A DNA stretch of 64,000 nucleotides, taken from NCBI GenBank assembly GCA_013398295.1, contig VZSF01003245.1:1-64000 (forward strand), written 5' to 3'. A model generated the notes under the pieces. It searched no databases. It was not told the origin of the DNA and worked only from the letters and a program-made list of their open reading frames with translations. Of the stretch, positions 48,701 to 60,600 are shown piece by piece (position 1 is the first letter of the stretch; each line of letters starts with the position of its first letter). The position numbers were made by a program, and so were the translations under genes. Source of the stretch: Chionis minor (Eukaryota > Chordata > Aves > Charadriiformes > Chionididae).

Positions 48701-49138
48701 CTTTTCCTTAGTGTCCAGGAGAAGGAGTGTTTTAAAAGTCTTCTATTAAAACACAGGAATGGGAGAACGGCAAAACAAAATCAGGGGATGGATGATCTAT
48801 TTGCAGATACTCGTCTTAAACATTTTGCTTAAACTTGGCAGATTTAATACAGGATTATTCTTAAAGGGATCCAGTGGAACTGTGCGCTCACCTCTCCAAA
48901 GGCTGTAGTACTAACAAATTAAATAGCTAAGTCAGTGTGTGTTCATTTCCCGAAGGAAGCTGCAAAAATAATTTAGAATCTTTTCCAAGTGCACACCTAC
49001 TTGCACGAGTTGCTGGCACGTTCTGTGTTGCTTTGTGCAGGTGGGATCTCGTAGAAATAGTAATTTATCCCACCGGCAAAATGTATAGTGTCCACACCTG
49101 CTGGTTCAAAGAGAGAAGAGGGATCGTGATAAGATCTT

Positions 49139-49140
<2 letters not shown>
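45800..49140. other. intergenic DNA, no gene recognised
   Basis: AT-rich sequence downstream of WDR11. The open frames here are short, lack any recognisable domain and are not flanked by consistent splice signals. The only visible structure is the TG/CA/TA dinucleotide stretch at ~47492-47550. Confidence 0.6.
47492..47550. repeat. imperfect (TG)n/(CA)n/(TA)n dinucleotide repeat
   Basis: A TGTGTG arm is followed by ACACATATATAC and CACACATATATAC segments, so the single strand can fold back on itself. It is a short mixed microsatellite. Confidence 0.7.
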
Positions 49141-49169
<29 letters not shown>

Positions 49170-49196
49170 NNNNNNNNNNNNNNNNNNNNNNGTGAA

Positions 49197-49236
<40 letters not shown>
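49141..49236. repeat. poly-T run interrupted by an assembly gap
   Basis: Twenty-nine T, then 22 N (49170-49191), then GTGAAAAAA and another 36 T. The gap lies within the homopolymer, so true length and content between the runs are unknown; GTGAAAAAA next to a T run could be a misjoin. Confidence 0.9.
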
Positions 49237-49239
<3 letters not shown>

Positions 49240-49973
49240 CAAACCGGTGCATTTGTACATCCTGAAGTTATTTGCTGTGGAACTCATGTACAAACTTTCT
49301 CTGCAAGTCTAAAACCTGGCTCCCCTAAAAGATGGGCAGATGTTGGCAATTCATACAGTTAAACTTTACTGACCATGTGCAAAGTATCGTATTTTTGTCC
49401 TTTGATCAAAAGACAACATCTACCTTTTTAAAAATGCCTGGCTTCGGGCAAGTGTTTATTACTTGTAGTGAATTATGTGATCCTACAAAAAAACTACATG
49501 CTGGCAATTTAAATGGAAGACGCTCATTTACTTCCTGCCAATGTTAACACTAACGATGAAGAGAGACTGGAAAAGCATGGATAGGGTCTGTTTTAAAGAA
49601 TCACTTACCAAAAGGCTTCCAACCTCTTCTCGTGGAGAACGTTGACCTTTTCAGAGCTCTCTGTTATTTTGCTGTCTCCTCCGTCCAGCTGAACAAGTGA
49701 AGTTGTAATGAGTTGGGAGTGGAACGACCAGGCAATTAAAATGGGAAACACTGAAAAGGGTAAAATGGGACGTGTTGCCATAGGCTGTAGGTGCACACCT
49801 TATGAGGGATTACAACTGGTACGTCTGATTCCACCTGCTCTGGCAGAATAATAATAAAAAACATGCAAATATGTCTGAATTACAGCATCTAGATCGATTG
49901 GTTTGGGTTTTTTTAAAAAATACGAGAATTTCCTTTCATTTAACTTGATATTAACTTGCTTGTTTGTTTTAAG

Positions 49974-50070
49974 ATTTCAATGACTTGGACATAACAACTG
50001 CGGAAGAAAAGGAAAAATGTACACTCGGATAAAGGAACTAACTAACATATTCCAAACACTGTTACGGAAG
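49974..50070 (+). other. candidate non-coding exon A
   Basis: A 97-base segment preceded by a pyrimidine-rich TTGTTTGTTTTAAG and followed by GGAAG/GTAGGT, a good donor. It contains stops in two frames early, and in the third after 18 codons, so it is unlikely to be an internal coding exon. It might be part of an unannotated lncRNA or be chance. Confidence 0.2.
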
Positions 50071-52660
50071 GTAGGTGGTGCCCCCCTATGCCTGCTGGAG
50101 AAAGGGAAGTTTAAGTTTGATTTCAGGCTTGAAAATCTTAGATAAGCAATTCCATGGTATTCATTGAAATGGTTTGTCCCCTTTCACAGGCTGAACTTCC
50201 CCCTTCAGCTTCCTCATTTCTCCTCCTCACCCTGTTAGTGCAGGAGCAGAAGGAGGAATGGTGGATGACGGGAGGGGAGTGCGATCCCCACGGCAGGGGC
50301 CGGCTGGTGAGCGGGGCGGCAGCAAGAGTTGTCTGTTCGACTCCAAACTCAGCACCTGGTAAAGGCAGGGACATTTAAATGCTTCTTCAGAGTGACTATA
50401 TTGCCCCAACTTAATGGTTTGCTTTCTGGGATTCAGGTCCGTAAGTCGAAAATACCTTTTCTTTTTTCTGTGTCGTTGTCACCGCTCCTTCATTTGGCAA
50501 ATAACGACTGCAGTTCTGTGGCGTTCTTAGTGACAAACTCCATGTCACTGCTTGTTTTCCAGAGGGTTATTGAGTGACAGCATTAGATCTCGTACAAACC
50601 AGATGCCAACAGGTGCTTAAAAAAAAAGGCAGTGTTTTGTCATTACTTTTCGCCTTACAGTAGCAGGAGATAATAGAGTTATGTTAGACTTGTCTCATTC
50701 CTATTTCACTTGCTGTAGCTAATAAAAAGCTGTAGGCAATGTATTTTGGTTGCAAAAAGAAGGTCATCTTTGTGCTTTTTTTGTGTATTGACATGTTTTT
50801 TTCAAATGCTTGTTTCGCAGTTCCGGCCCCAGTGAGTCAATCTTTCGTTGCTGTGCGACCTGCTTTTGGAGTCCAACCACAGATGCGTGAATAACGTTAT
50901 TTTGATGTCCCTTTGAAAATATTTTTTCCAGCGTTGTTTGTGAATGAAATTTTACAGTAGTCTGTAATGAGCAGTCACAGATCTTGACTCAAAAAACCTG
51001 TGCACAGGTTATGTCTTCACGGATCACCGCTTGTCGGTAGTATATTGTGTAATATTTCATAATCCTTTCTTGGTGAAGCTGCTCGCCTTTTCACGGCGAT
51101 CCTCTCTCATCGCTGAAGGTTGCAGGATCTTGAGGCTCACTGACACAAACATTCCCATGTTTCTTACATACCTGTCTCTCCTGAGCAGGTTTTTCCGTTG
51201 TCTTCAAGGCTGTTCCAGTAGACCGGGCTATTAAGACTTTCGGAGTGTCTTCTTCATGCTGGTGTGGCACCTCAAATTGCAGAAGGTGGGAGATGTCTCT
51301 CCAGCTCGTTGACTGGATCTCTGGGAGAATCCGTATAACACAATTGCTGCATCGTCTGCGAGACTGAACAAGCTTTCAAACATATTTTCACTGCAAAGTG
51401 CAGTGTGGCACATGCAGGTTTGGAGGCATAATACTTAAATAGAAATAAAATAGTCACCCATTTCAGCACATTTCCAAATACTCAGGATTTTCTATAACTG
51501 AGGTGTTTTTTTGGTTTTTTTTAATATGCCAGATAACAGTGATTCGCAAGTACCTGTGTTCTTGTTTTCTAAGTTTCTGCATCTGCCACTTATTTAGACG
51601 TACCCTGTCTACATACCTCATTTTACCTGTTTCGGGGTTCTGTCTGTAGTAGTGCCTTGTATAAGTAGTAAATTAATCTGGTGGTTTGTGTTACTTGCAG
51701 GACTAGTATCTAGTCTGTATATCCAAGCCATGTCAGAATGCTTTGGTGGTGATTTCCATATAATGCATCTTCTCCAGGCTCTGCATCTCTTGTCTGGATT
51801 CACAGCATAACTCTTTTCTCTTGCCTCAGCCCTAGTGTTATCTTGCATTACGGAAAATGAGCAAGACTGCTGCTGCAGATGTCATTTTCCAAGAGCACAG
51901 CTTTGATCACATCACCATGCTCTTGTACTCCGCATTCACCATGTCAGAAAGTTGGCCTTATCTTCCAGTCTCAGTTCTCAGGACTCCACCTCGGAACACT
52001 TCTCATTTTTGTGGGTTTTGATATTGTTTTCTTATGTCTTTTTTCCTTTTCTTCTCCCCTCCCCCTTTTTTTTTTATTTTTTATTAACAAAGAAGCTGTT
52101 TTTCAGACCAAGAGCAAAGTACAAAGTCATGGACAGATGAACAGCAGCAAAACGACCCTGCAAATGGGCTGTTCTGTCTTGGCTCTGCCTCCCTGCTCCC
52201 CTCCCGTATTTGCTTTCTTTCCTGCTACTGAACCATACTAGAGAAGCGCAGAAATGGCAGAAGTAAATGAAACAAAACCACTAACCTCCTAAGCCAAGCC
52301 AAGCTGGAGCCATGGCACGCTGCTATGACAATAAAAGCGCCGATCTTACATGGGGGAAATGAAGGGGAAGAAGAGGAGGAGATGCAAATCTGGCTCTGCT
52401 TCTCCGCTGGCTTCTTTGTCTTTCTCCCCACCTTGGCTTGCTCTGTTTCTGCTGAGGAAGCTGCTCGGCCATTATCAGTGTTTAATTTTGTACATATGAG
52501 AGCGGGTGGTTCAGGACTCTTGCCTCCAACTATAAAATACAAGACTTCTTAGAACACATTGGCTCGCTCCATCAGTCGACTTCCATGCTGACCGTCGCAC
52601 TGCAGATTTGCAAGTTTTATGAAAACTCGTAATCTGGGCTACAAGAAACTCTTTTCATCC

Positions 52661-52685
52661 TTTTTTTTTTTTTTTTTTTTTTTTT
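52661..52685. repeat. poly-T run (25 T)
   Basis: Homopolymer followed directly by CAGAATAG; reads like a 3' splice site but no matching donor with an open frame follows nearby. Confidence 0.8.
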
Positions 52686-53710
52686 CAGAATAGATTTTAT
52701 GCAACCTGGATCAAATTTCTTCTCTGGTGGCTCCTAGATGAAAGTTTTCCTTTTCAAGTGTACTGCTTGGTGGTTTGGTAACCAGCCACCGTTCTGTTGC
52801 AGAAGAAAATGGCCCTGGGAACAAGAGGACACTTATTAAAGCATAAAATACAACATTGGCGAACGGATAGGGATGCAAAGTACGGTTTACTAAATAGTAA
52901 GTTATTTGTCCGCTTTAATAGAACTCCATTTGCATGAGGAAACACTTGTGAGGAAGGTGTTTCAAATTAATTTCTGGGTGATAAGGGCATCCAGGGCAGT
53001 GGCAGGCAGCTGCAAATACAACAGCTTTCTGCTCCCAGGATTTCCCGCACAGGATTTCCACTCCTTGGCCTGCCAGAGGAAGTAGCTTTGAAAGCAGAGA
53101 ATTACGCATGTTGAGAGTCATAGGAACATAAGTTCATATTTAAAGAATAATTTGATCATTCCCCATAATCAGAAGCACCCCTTACAACATCTGAATTATT
53201 TTTGGCCTTTTCTGCCTTGAGAACGCAATCAGAAAGCCTTTTCTTGGCCTCTCAGGACAGCAAGGCAGGCTTTTCCTAATTAAAGAGGTCAGTGGCTTTT
53301 GATGCGTCTCTCACTGGGTGGGTGTCGCTCTGCTGCCGGGTTTGGGGTTGAGGACAGAGAGGGCTGAGCCGTGCTGTCGGCACACGCTTTTTGGCTGGAA
53401 GAGAGGGAGACTTGGCAGAAGCGCCTTTGGCTGGAAGGGTTCCAGCCCGGAGCCAGAGCCACGTGCTGAGGAAAGGTTTCTCCGAGCATCCACATCGCCG
53501 CCAAGCCAAGAACACCCCGCCGTTACTCTGCAGTTTCTCCCGAGCAAGTTGAGATAAGCCAGTGCTCTTGATTATAAATAACATTAATTAGTCTTTCCCC
53601 TTTCACTGATTTGAGCATTCCCCCAAATGCCTTTTCTGTTCTGTGCTCAATCCTTTGAATAATCTGGGGTATCTTTACAGCATTTTGGCTATATCTGATG
53701 TCTTTTTCAG

Positions 53711-53789
53711 GAATATAGGAGCATGCACTGTCCATCCTCTCAGCCAAGAGCTATGTAGTCATGCAAGCACAGGGCTAAGTCCGTCCCTG
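53711..53789 (+). other. candidate non-coding exon B
   Basis: The acceptor GATGTCTTTTTCAG and the donor CCTG/GTGAGA bracket 79 bases. One frame is open throughout (26 codons) but does not join in frame to candidate exon C, so coding use is not supported. Confidence 0.2.
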
Positions 53790-56700
53790 GTGAGATGGAT
53801 CCATAAATTATGTGCTCTCCTGCCCCGTGTCCATGTCCCTCGCGCCCATGCTCCTCTCCATGTCTTCTCCCTCACGTTGCATTGGTGCTTGTGTGGCAAG
53901 AGTCACGAAAGAGGTCTGGAGGCTGAACCGGCTGGAAAATAACGGGGTTTGCTTTTTTTTTAAAGGTCTTGGTGGTTTTTTTAGAGTAAGGTTTTGCTGG
54001 ATCCGTTCCCTGTCCTGGTTCAGCATATGCTGACTGAGGCAGAGAGAGGTGAACGCAGACATGAGGGTCTGGGGTGAGGGCAGCCTGGCTTCAGACATGA
54101 AACCGCACTCTTGACTGAAAGCTCTGGGGAGAGAGAGATCTATGAGGGGTTTGGTTTTTAGTTTTGAATTACAAAATTTGACTTGCGGCATCGGTATTTG
54201 AAGATACCAACGCAACCATTCGCATTGGAGGTAGCGTACATCAGATGTTCACAGGGTGTACCTTCAGTAGCCGGAAATAGTTAAAGGGGAAAAAAAAAAC
54301 CCACAAACAAAACACAAACAAAAAAACAAGGTATGAAGTTGCAAATATCTGGTTTTTACCTTACCATGTTCTTACTTCAGTAATTTCCTGCGTCTGAAAT
54401 TTTAACTGGTACCTACAGTCTCTGAAGTCTTGTATCATGACTTCTGGTTTCTTGCGTACAAACCCTCCCTAGCACAAGAACAACCCATTAACTTGGAGTA
54501 CTTGTTTGGTTGTTTTTTAATTCCTGACAATCCAAAAAATGTACTTCCACAGCCTGAGAGGACTCTTTTGCAGATAATCAACATAAATTTTTTGCTTTTT
54601 TGAATGTTACGCAACTAAACAGGAGTTGCCACGTGCAAAATACTGTATAAACCAGCTCATTCTTCCTATATTTGGGAAAAGAAGGCAGGCATAGCCATTT
54701 TTCCAAACTGGAACAAAATGGAGTATTTTCTTTCTCCCTTCCCTCTAGAAAAATAATTCTTAAGTACTTATCAAGCCAAAATGACTTTTCTTTCTGACTG
54801 TTTCTTCCAGTTCTATTCTGTGGTTTACCTCAGCATCTGCTTTCTTTTTCCACTCTGCACAGTTAAGCCTGGTTTTGATTAAAAACAAGCTGAAAGGCAG
54901 ATTAATGCATTGCAAGAAAAAGCAACCTCGCTAATATGAAAAGAGAGGAGGAAGGTAGCTTGTCAGTGATCGCCTGGTCCTGGATGTGATGTTTTCTGGT
55001 AGCAGCTTTTTCTCCCAGTAGGACTAAGCCAATGTGTAGGGGGGTTTGTTTTTATTTTATGCCACAACAATCTCCTCAAAAAGCCAAGACTCATTCTTTG
55101 AACTGAACTGGAATCATCTGTTTGTCTTTTCTGACTGCTTTGGAGGCAAATTCTTCCGCCAGAAAATTATTTGCAAAGCACATTTTTCTCTTTCCCGTTC
55201 CACCACATTTTCATTTTTGATGAACTTTGAAAAAATTAGTGTTTCTGTGAAATCCCAGTCTTCAGCTTTCAAACCCAGGAAGTAGTATGAAATAACTGTC
55301 TTACGAATTATTAACCCAACCAGATCCCACAGGCAGTCTAGTTCTTAGTATTCCTCAGCATTTATTCAAAGAAATGCCGAACGAGTTAAATCACAGAAAA
55401 GGCAGACAGAATGAAAAGAAAAAAAAATCAAAACCACAATGTGCGGAGTGCAAGTCAGTGAACGATGAAATGCTGAGGCTGGAGGGGAGAAATGAAAGAG
55501 AAGATCAGGCTCTGCAGGAGAGGAGGGAGATGCAACGCAGATTCTGTACAGAACAAGATGGAGAAGCCTGACTCAGTGGCTACAGGAGAAAGCCAAAGCA
55601 GAAAAACAGTTACTCTACTCCTCATGCGAGCAGCAGAGCGTTTACCTCCTTATAGACACATAATAGATCACTTTAACACTTTTATACACATAATCGACAA
55701 GTTTACCACTTTTTACTTTTCTGTTCTCTTGTTGGATATCTCCCTAGCAGACTGTTCAAATACATATTGATATCTAGGTGTATTTATTCTTATTATTTCA
55801 TCTATTATTATTTTATTATTATTATTATTATTATTATTTTATTTTATCCTCTACTCCGTCCAGCAAGCTGTCATGAGCACTTGCCCTTTTCAGCGTCAGT
55901 TTTCCCCAATCCCCAAAACTCCTGCCCCATCCCCTGGGGCTTTAAAGAAGTCACTTTTAACAGCCTTAATAACGTGTCGCTTCATTAAACTCGTGGCAGG
56001 GGAGTCCCAGCCGCTGCAGAAGAGGGCAGCAGAGATCAGCAAATGCAGAGGGACTGGGGGACTGTCGCTTCCACAGCCCAGCGACCTGACCCAAAGCGCT
56101 GGGGTGTCTCTTCCCTCATATTCGGGTTTAAAGAGTGACAGCTCCAAGGCACCAGCCAAGCAGGAGCAACCTCAAAGGTGGATTTTAGTGTCATTTATAA
56201 AGAGCCGCAGGCTGTTCGGGAAGGAAAGGAGGACATCGAGAGCATCCAGTTTTCAGAGAAGGCAGTAAGAATTAGGAACTCGGGTTGTTGTTAAACACGA
56301 GGCCACGCCACCTGAAATCCGTTTTAATCTGGCGAGTAGGAAGTGCTTGAAAATGCGTTAATAAGTACGATTTAAAACATTATTTAGCATCTAATGCAGA
56401 AAGGGTAGGGTTTGCTTTAAAACTTGGTGGCTGGTTGTGGTCAAGTCTAGTTCAGTCTATTTCTGTGTTGAAGGGTTTCCTCTTAATTATTTACAATAAA
56501 GGGGAGATTTGCTTTCTAGAAAATACTGACAGCAGATGTGATGCGCACAGAAATTGCAGCAAGTGTATCCTGGGTTTAAGAGACAAAAGGAAACTCTGCA
56601 TTTACCTGGAGGATCAGAAGTTGCTTGTGCCAATAATCCACATTAAACTGCTGGCAGCGTTCCTGTGTACCAGCAGAGATCACAGTAGCTTATTTTTTGT

Positions 56701-57571
56701 GTATGTGCGTAGGAAGAAGAATGGAGCAGAGGAAATTTAGAGCAGGAAAAGTTCTCTCTGATGGTTTTTGAAGACACACACCTCAGCACTTGCTGGTATG
56801 GGTGTTTCTGGGGAACAGAGAATTGTTGTCTGCGAATTTTAGTACAATTTTAGCACGTTTAAGTAAACTCAAAAGTACTGGGAGCACACCTGGCCAGAGG
56901 CGCTGGTGTGTTTTGGCCAACAGTTATGCTGAAATAATCTTTTATTATTGTCGTTAAAGTTCATTAACTCTTGCATTGTGTACCGAATACTCCTGTTGGC
57001 TTCACGGCGTCCCCTTCAAAGGGAAACCAAAGTGAACTATTTCTCTTTCAAGGTGCTGACTTGTGATGGTGCTCAAAGCCCTGTGTGACATGATTCTGAG
57101 CCCAGAGGAGTTCCAGTTCAGCAGGAAAACCAAAATGGAAATGGGTATATGATTTGGTGGGAGCATCTGCTGTTCATAACTAGTGGTGAGAGTCCATTTT
57201 GGTGCTGGTTCTTGAGGCCCAGCTGCATGGAGAACATGGTTTTGTTCAAGATCATGTGCGCTTCCATGTGGATTTTGGGTGGATGACAGCTTTGCTCTTG
57301 TGCTGAAAGCAAAGCAGCTCCCTTGCTAGATACAGTTCTTCAGGTGACACGGCCAAAAGTGGTAGGAAACCACGGGCAGCGATGAGTCTGATACTGAAAG
57401 GACTCTCACCTTTACCCCGAGAACGTCCCTGAGGAGCTCGTGCCATCCTCCGACCTCTCCAGAACCCCTTCGTTTCCTTGCCCTTTCCATACCGCAGGCT
57501 CATGCATTCTATGGCTTGGGGGAAAAGGGAGGTAGATTTGTACTTTGCACATCATTCATGCTGTTTCTCAG
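53790..57571. other. intergenic DNA, no gene recognised
   Basis: No similarity recognised in any frame. It contains an A/C-rich stretch around 54287-54330 and an (ATT)n microsatellite near 55803-55845. Confidence 0.5.
55803..55845. repeat. (ATT)n microsatellite
   Basis: About a dozen ATT units with two TTTT interruptions, within a longer T/A-rich segment. Confidence 0.85.
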
Positions 57572-57671
57572 GAAAAGGCATAACTTAACCAGGAAGAAAA
57601 TACACCAAAAAGCCCGAAGACACCTACTCTGCGATGTCTTTATACGAGAAGGGTTTGTGACGAACATGAAG
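57572..57671 (+). other. candidate exon C (exon-like, open in one frame)
   Basis: A 100-base segment with acceptor GCTGTTTCTCAG and consensus donor AAG/GTAAGT. One frame is open across its whole length (33 codons, Lys/Arg-rich at the start, ending EGFVTNMK). I do not recognise the peptide. No partner exon with matching phase was found within the window. It may be a lncRNA exon or chance. Confidence 0.25.
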
Positions 57672-60600
57672 GTAAGTATTGGCTAATGCTCTCTTTGAAT
57701 ACAGGTGATTTATTTTACGAAGCAAGTAATTCTATTTTAAAGCGTGGACCTGCTCATGCTCACACCATGAATCCAGGGGCTTAGGAGATTTATTATATAT
57801 ATATGGAGCTCGTAGTCCTTATTGAATTGGCCTCCTCCCAGCTCTTAATTCACTCTGGGATCCTGTTTGGTGTCTGCCCGAGGGACGGGGGGATGGCAGC
57901 GTGTCAGAGCATCACTTGCCTGCGGGAGGCTGGTTTTTGGAGCTGGCCCTGGAGGCAGGGAAGGTGCCCCCTTTGCCCCACAAATTTGGGGGCTGCTTTT
58001 TCTCGGCTCTTGGGAGCTGTGCTGGCTTTGGGCTTGTTCGCCCAGGGGGTTGAGGGAGGCAACAAGGTGCTCTGAGTAATGAAGGCTGCCGAATCTTTCA
58101 CTTGCAGGTCTAGGTGGAGGCCAGCTCAGACTGACAGCAGCTGCACCCCGGGAGAGCGACAAAGTACTTACACAAATAAAGGTGATGTAAACACCGGCGA
58201 TGTGAGGGGAACACCCTCCCAAAAGCAATTCTGGGTTGGCTGATGCAGCCTGTGCTTTGCTCTCCTCTTATAAGCAATTCGAGAAATGAATTTCCCTCTC
58301 TCAGTGTTGTGGTTTGGCCCGCATTTGTTTTACTGAACAAAATTGGTCCTGTTTTACCTCAAACGAGGACACTCAGCCCAGCAGCAAAGTTGGGCCACTG
58401 CTGGCAGGGTGGGCATGGATTCCCCTGGTCAATGCTTATAGGTCTGGCTCTTTCTGGGGTTTTGTTATTTATCCTCGTAGAAAACAGGAACATCTACTCT
58501 GAAAGGCTTGGTTTCATTTTCTTTTTGAAAATGTATTTTTCTGATGGCTTCTTGCTCTGTCGGTGAGAACTTCCAAAGAGGCCTTTTGGTAGGTTTATTC
58601 ACAGGTAAGTATAAATGTCACGTTTCCTCCTTGACTGCTGGGAAGTCCAGGATGCTCATGAAGACAAGCAGCCTGATTAAAAAACATTCAGGCTTCCACA
58701 AAACTAATTAAACCAAGCTTGAACACTGTATCTAGCGCTCGATGTGTGGACACTTGAGCACTGTGTCTAGTACAGGCACGCGTTGAATGGGACTGCAACT
58801 TGTGTCCCTGCAGAACAGCCCGGACCGAGAAACGCCTGGGGATCTGTGGTTAGCAGAAACAGGACTGTCTACAGCGAGGGAATCGGAGCAATTCCCTGGC
58901 ACCAGCAGCCGTAAGAAATGAAATTTAGGGAATGGTTTTCCTCCTGATTTTGTATGCTGAGCCTCTGCTGTCTCTAAGATGGTGGCAGAGGAAGCTGACG
59001 CAATTTTGTCTAGGGCTCAAAGTAACTTTTATCTTTGTTGTCCAACCCTGATCATGATGGATATTCAGAGAGCGCTGGTAGTTGACCATCTTGTCTCTCC
59101 AGGTAGACTTCTGAAACGCTCTGTAAGATGTATGCAATTTTTTTCACTACAATACGCGGTGCAGGTATGTGATGCTTTGCATTAAATTCATGGGAATGCC
59201 TACCAAATTCTGGAGCCACCCCTGTAACTTGGCATTGTATTCAGAGTACTGAGAGTCAGCAAAATGAAGAAAAGAAAAAGAAATTGCCTGCTGAATTTTA
59301 TATGTTGTATGTGTTTTTGGCCTTGCTAGAGTAAGAATGTTTTTCACTAACTAAATGTAACTTCTGAAGGGCTACCTCCCTGTATATTGTGAATATATCT
59401 GTCCTCCAAAGTATAAAATTAGACTTTATGGGGAAAAAAAGGGAAAATAGCCCAAATTGTTTTAAAATTTCAACAACTACATTTGTTTATAGAGATGTTT
59501 GAGTAGCTGTGCAACTGCTAAAAACATCTAAAAATATATTGACAAAGTTATCCATGACAAGCAAAGACCTTTGTTGTATAGAATTCTCGGTAAAAACTTA
59601 TGTCAAAGCCATCATTATCTGAACGTATATAAGGGTAAGTAATCAGCAGGGAAGAACCATAGTGCATGGACTGGAGCGTTTTCCTGGGGCAGCTGTGGCA
59701 CAGCGTATGGCACCAGTGGACCCTGGTCTTCAGGGGCTTGTACCAATTGCTACTGGGGACAAGAGCACTTTGGAGATCTTTGCAAGTATATTTATTTGTC
59801 AGTCTAAAGGGTCTTAGCCAGTATACAGAGAGTGAACAAGTGATTTAAGATGTTGGCCAACAGTGTGTAGATTAAAAAGCATGTGTCATTTCCCCACTAA
59901 TACAAATGAAACCCAACATTTATGGAGTGCAGCTATGGCAGGGACTGAACATTGCTTTGCTCCAAGAGTTGCTATCATCCTTGGGTAAGTGCCAAAACAA
60001 GCGTGACTGGAGCAAAGGGCAGTGGCAGTTTCAGTGTTGTGCATCTCAGAAACTACTGTAGCTGGAAAGAATGGAGGAATCTCAATAGCAGAAGACCTCC
60101 CTTTTTTTTAGATTATGGAACTTCACGCACCATGAGTAAGAAATTGTATAATTTCAGTTTTAATCGCTTGTACTGCTCACAGTTGACTCAACTGTTTTTC
60201 AAGATCTAGTTTGTTGCTATTCATTTTTTATACCTACTGGTTTCTTATTTGTAAGAGGAACTGGTTTTCTGCTAGCAAATCTTCCCCATCCTTTTCCAGT
60301 TGCAGAGCCTTCTAAATGATAACATGTTTTCACAGAGGAATGACTTACGCTGGAAGGCTCGATTCCCTCCAAAATCCTTCCCTCTTTTCACGTCTCCATA
60401 GAGTTTCACCCTTGCCAACTCTTTTCTCAAGTTCCATGCTGCTTACGTATGTAGCTTTTGAAGATGGTTTTCTTGTCAGTGTCTCTGTGGCAGAGGATTT
60501 TATGGCAGTAATTATCTCAGAATGAATACTTTCTTGGGATTACAGGTTTCAATTAATGTCCTTTTGGTTTTGTGGTTTTTTTTTAAATTTTTTTCTACGT

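Larger units (their letters stand above)
49237..53600. other. intergenic DNA, no gene recognised
   Basis: Composition becomes more balanced and locally GC-richer (for example 50200-50350 and 53290-53560), but none of the open frames resembles a known protein. A 25-T run at 52661-52685 followed by CAG makes a strong acceptor-like signal without a clear paired exon. Confidence 0.5.

Noticed and set aside
50815..50840. GTTTCGCAG/TTCCGGCCCCA/GTGAGT as an 11-base microexon
   Set aside because: Splice signals are good, but an 11-base exon in DNA with no known gene cannot be supported without transcript data.
52661..52690. T25-CAG as the acceptor of a real exon
   Set aside because: No donor pairing with a convincing exon follows; most likely a homopolymer with a chance AG.
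53808..54215. 135-codon minus-strand open frame
   Set aside because: Low-complexity Ser/Pro/Thr-rich translation without recognisable family or splice support.
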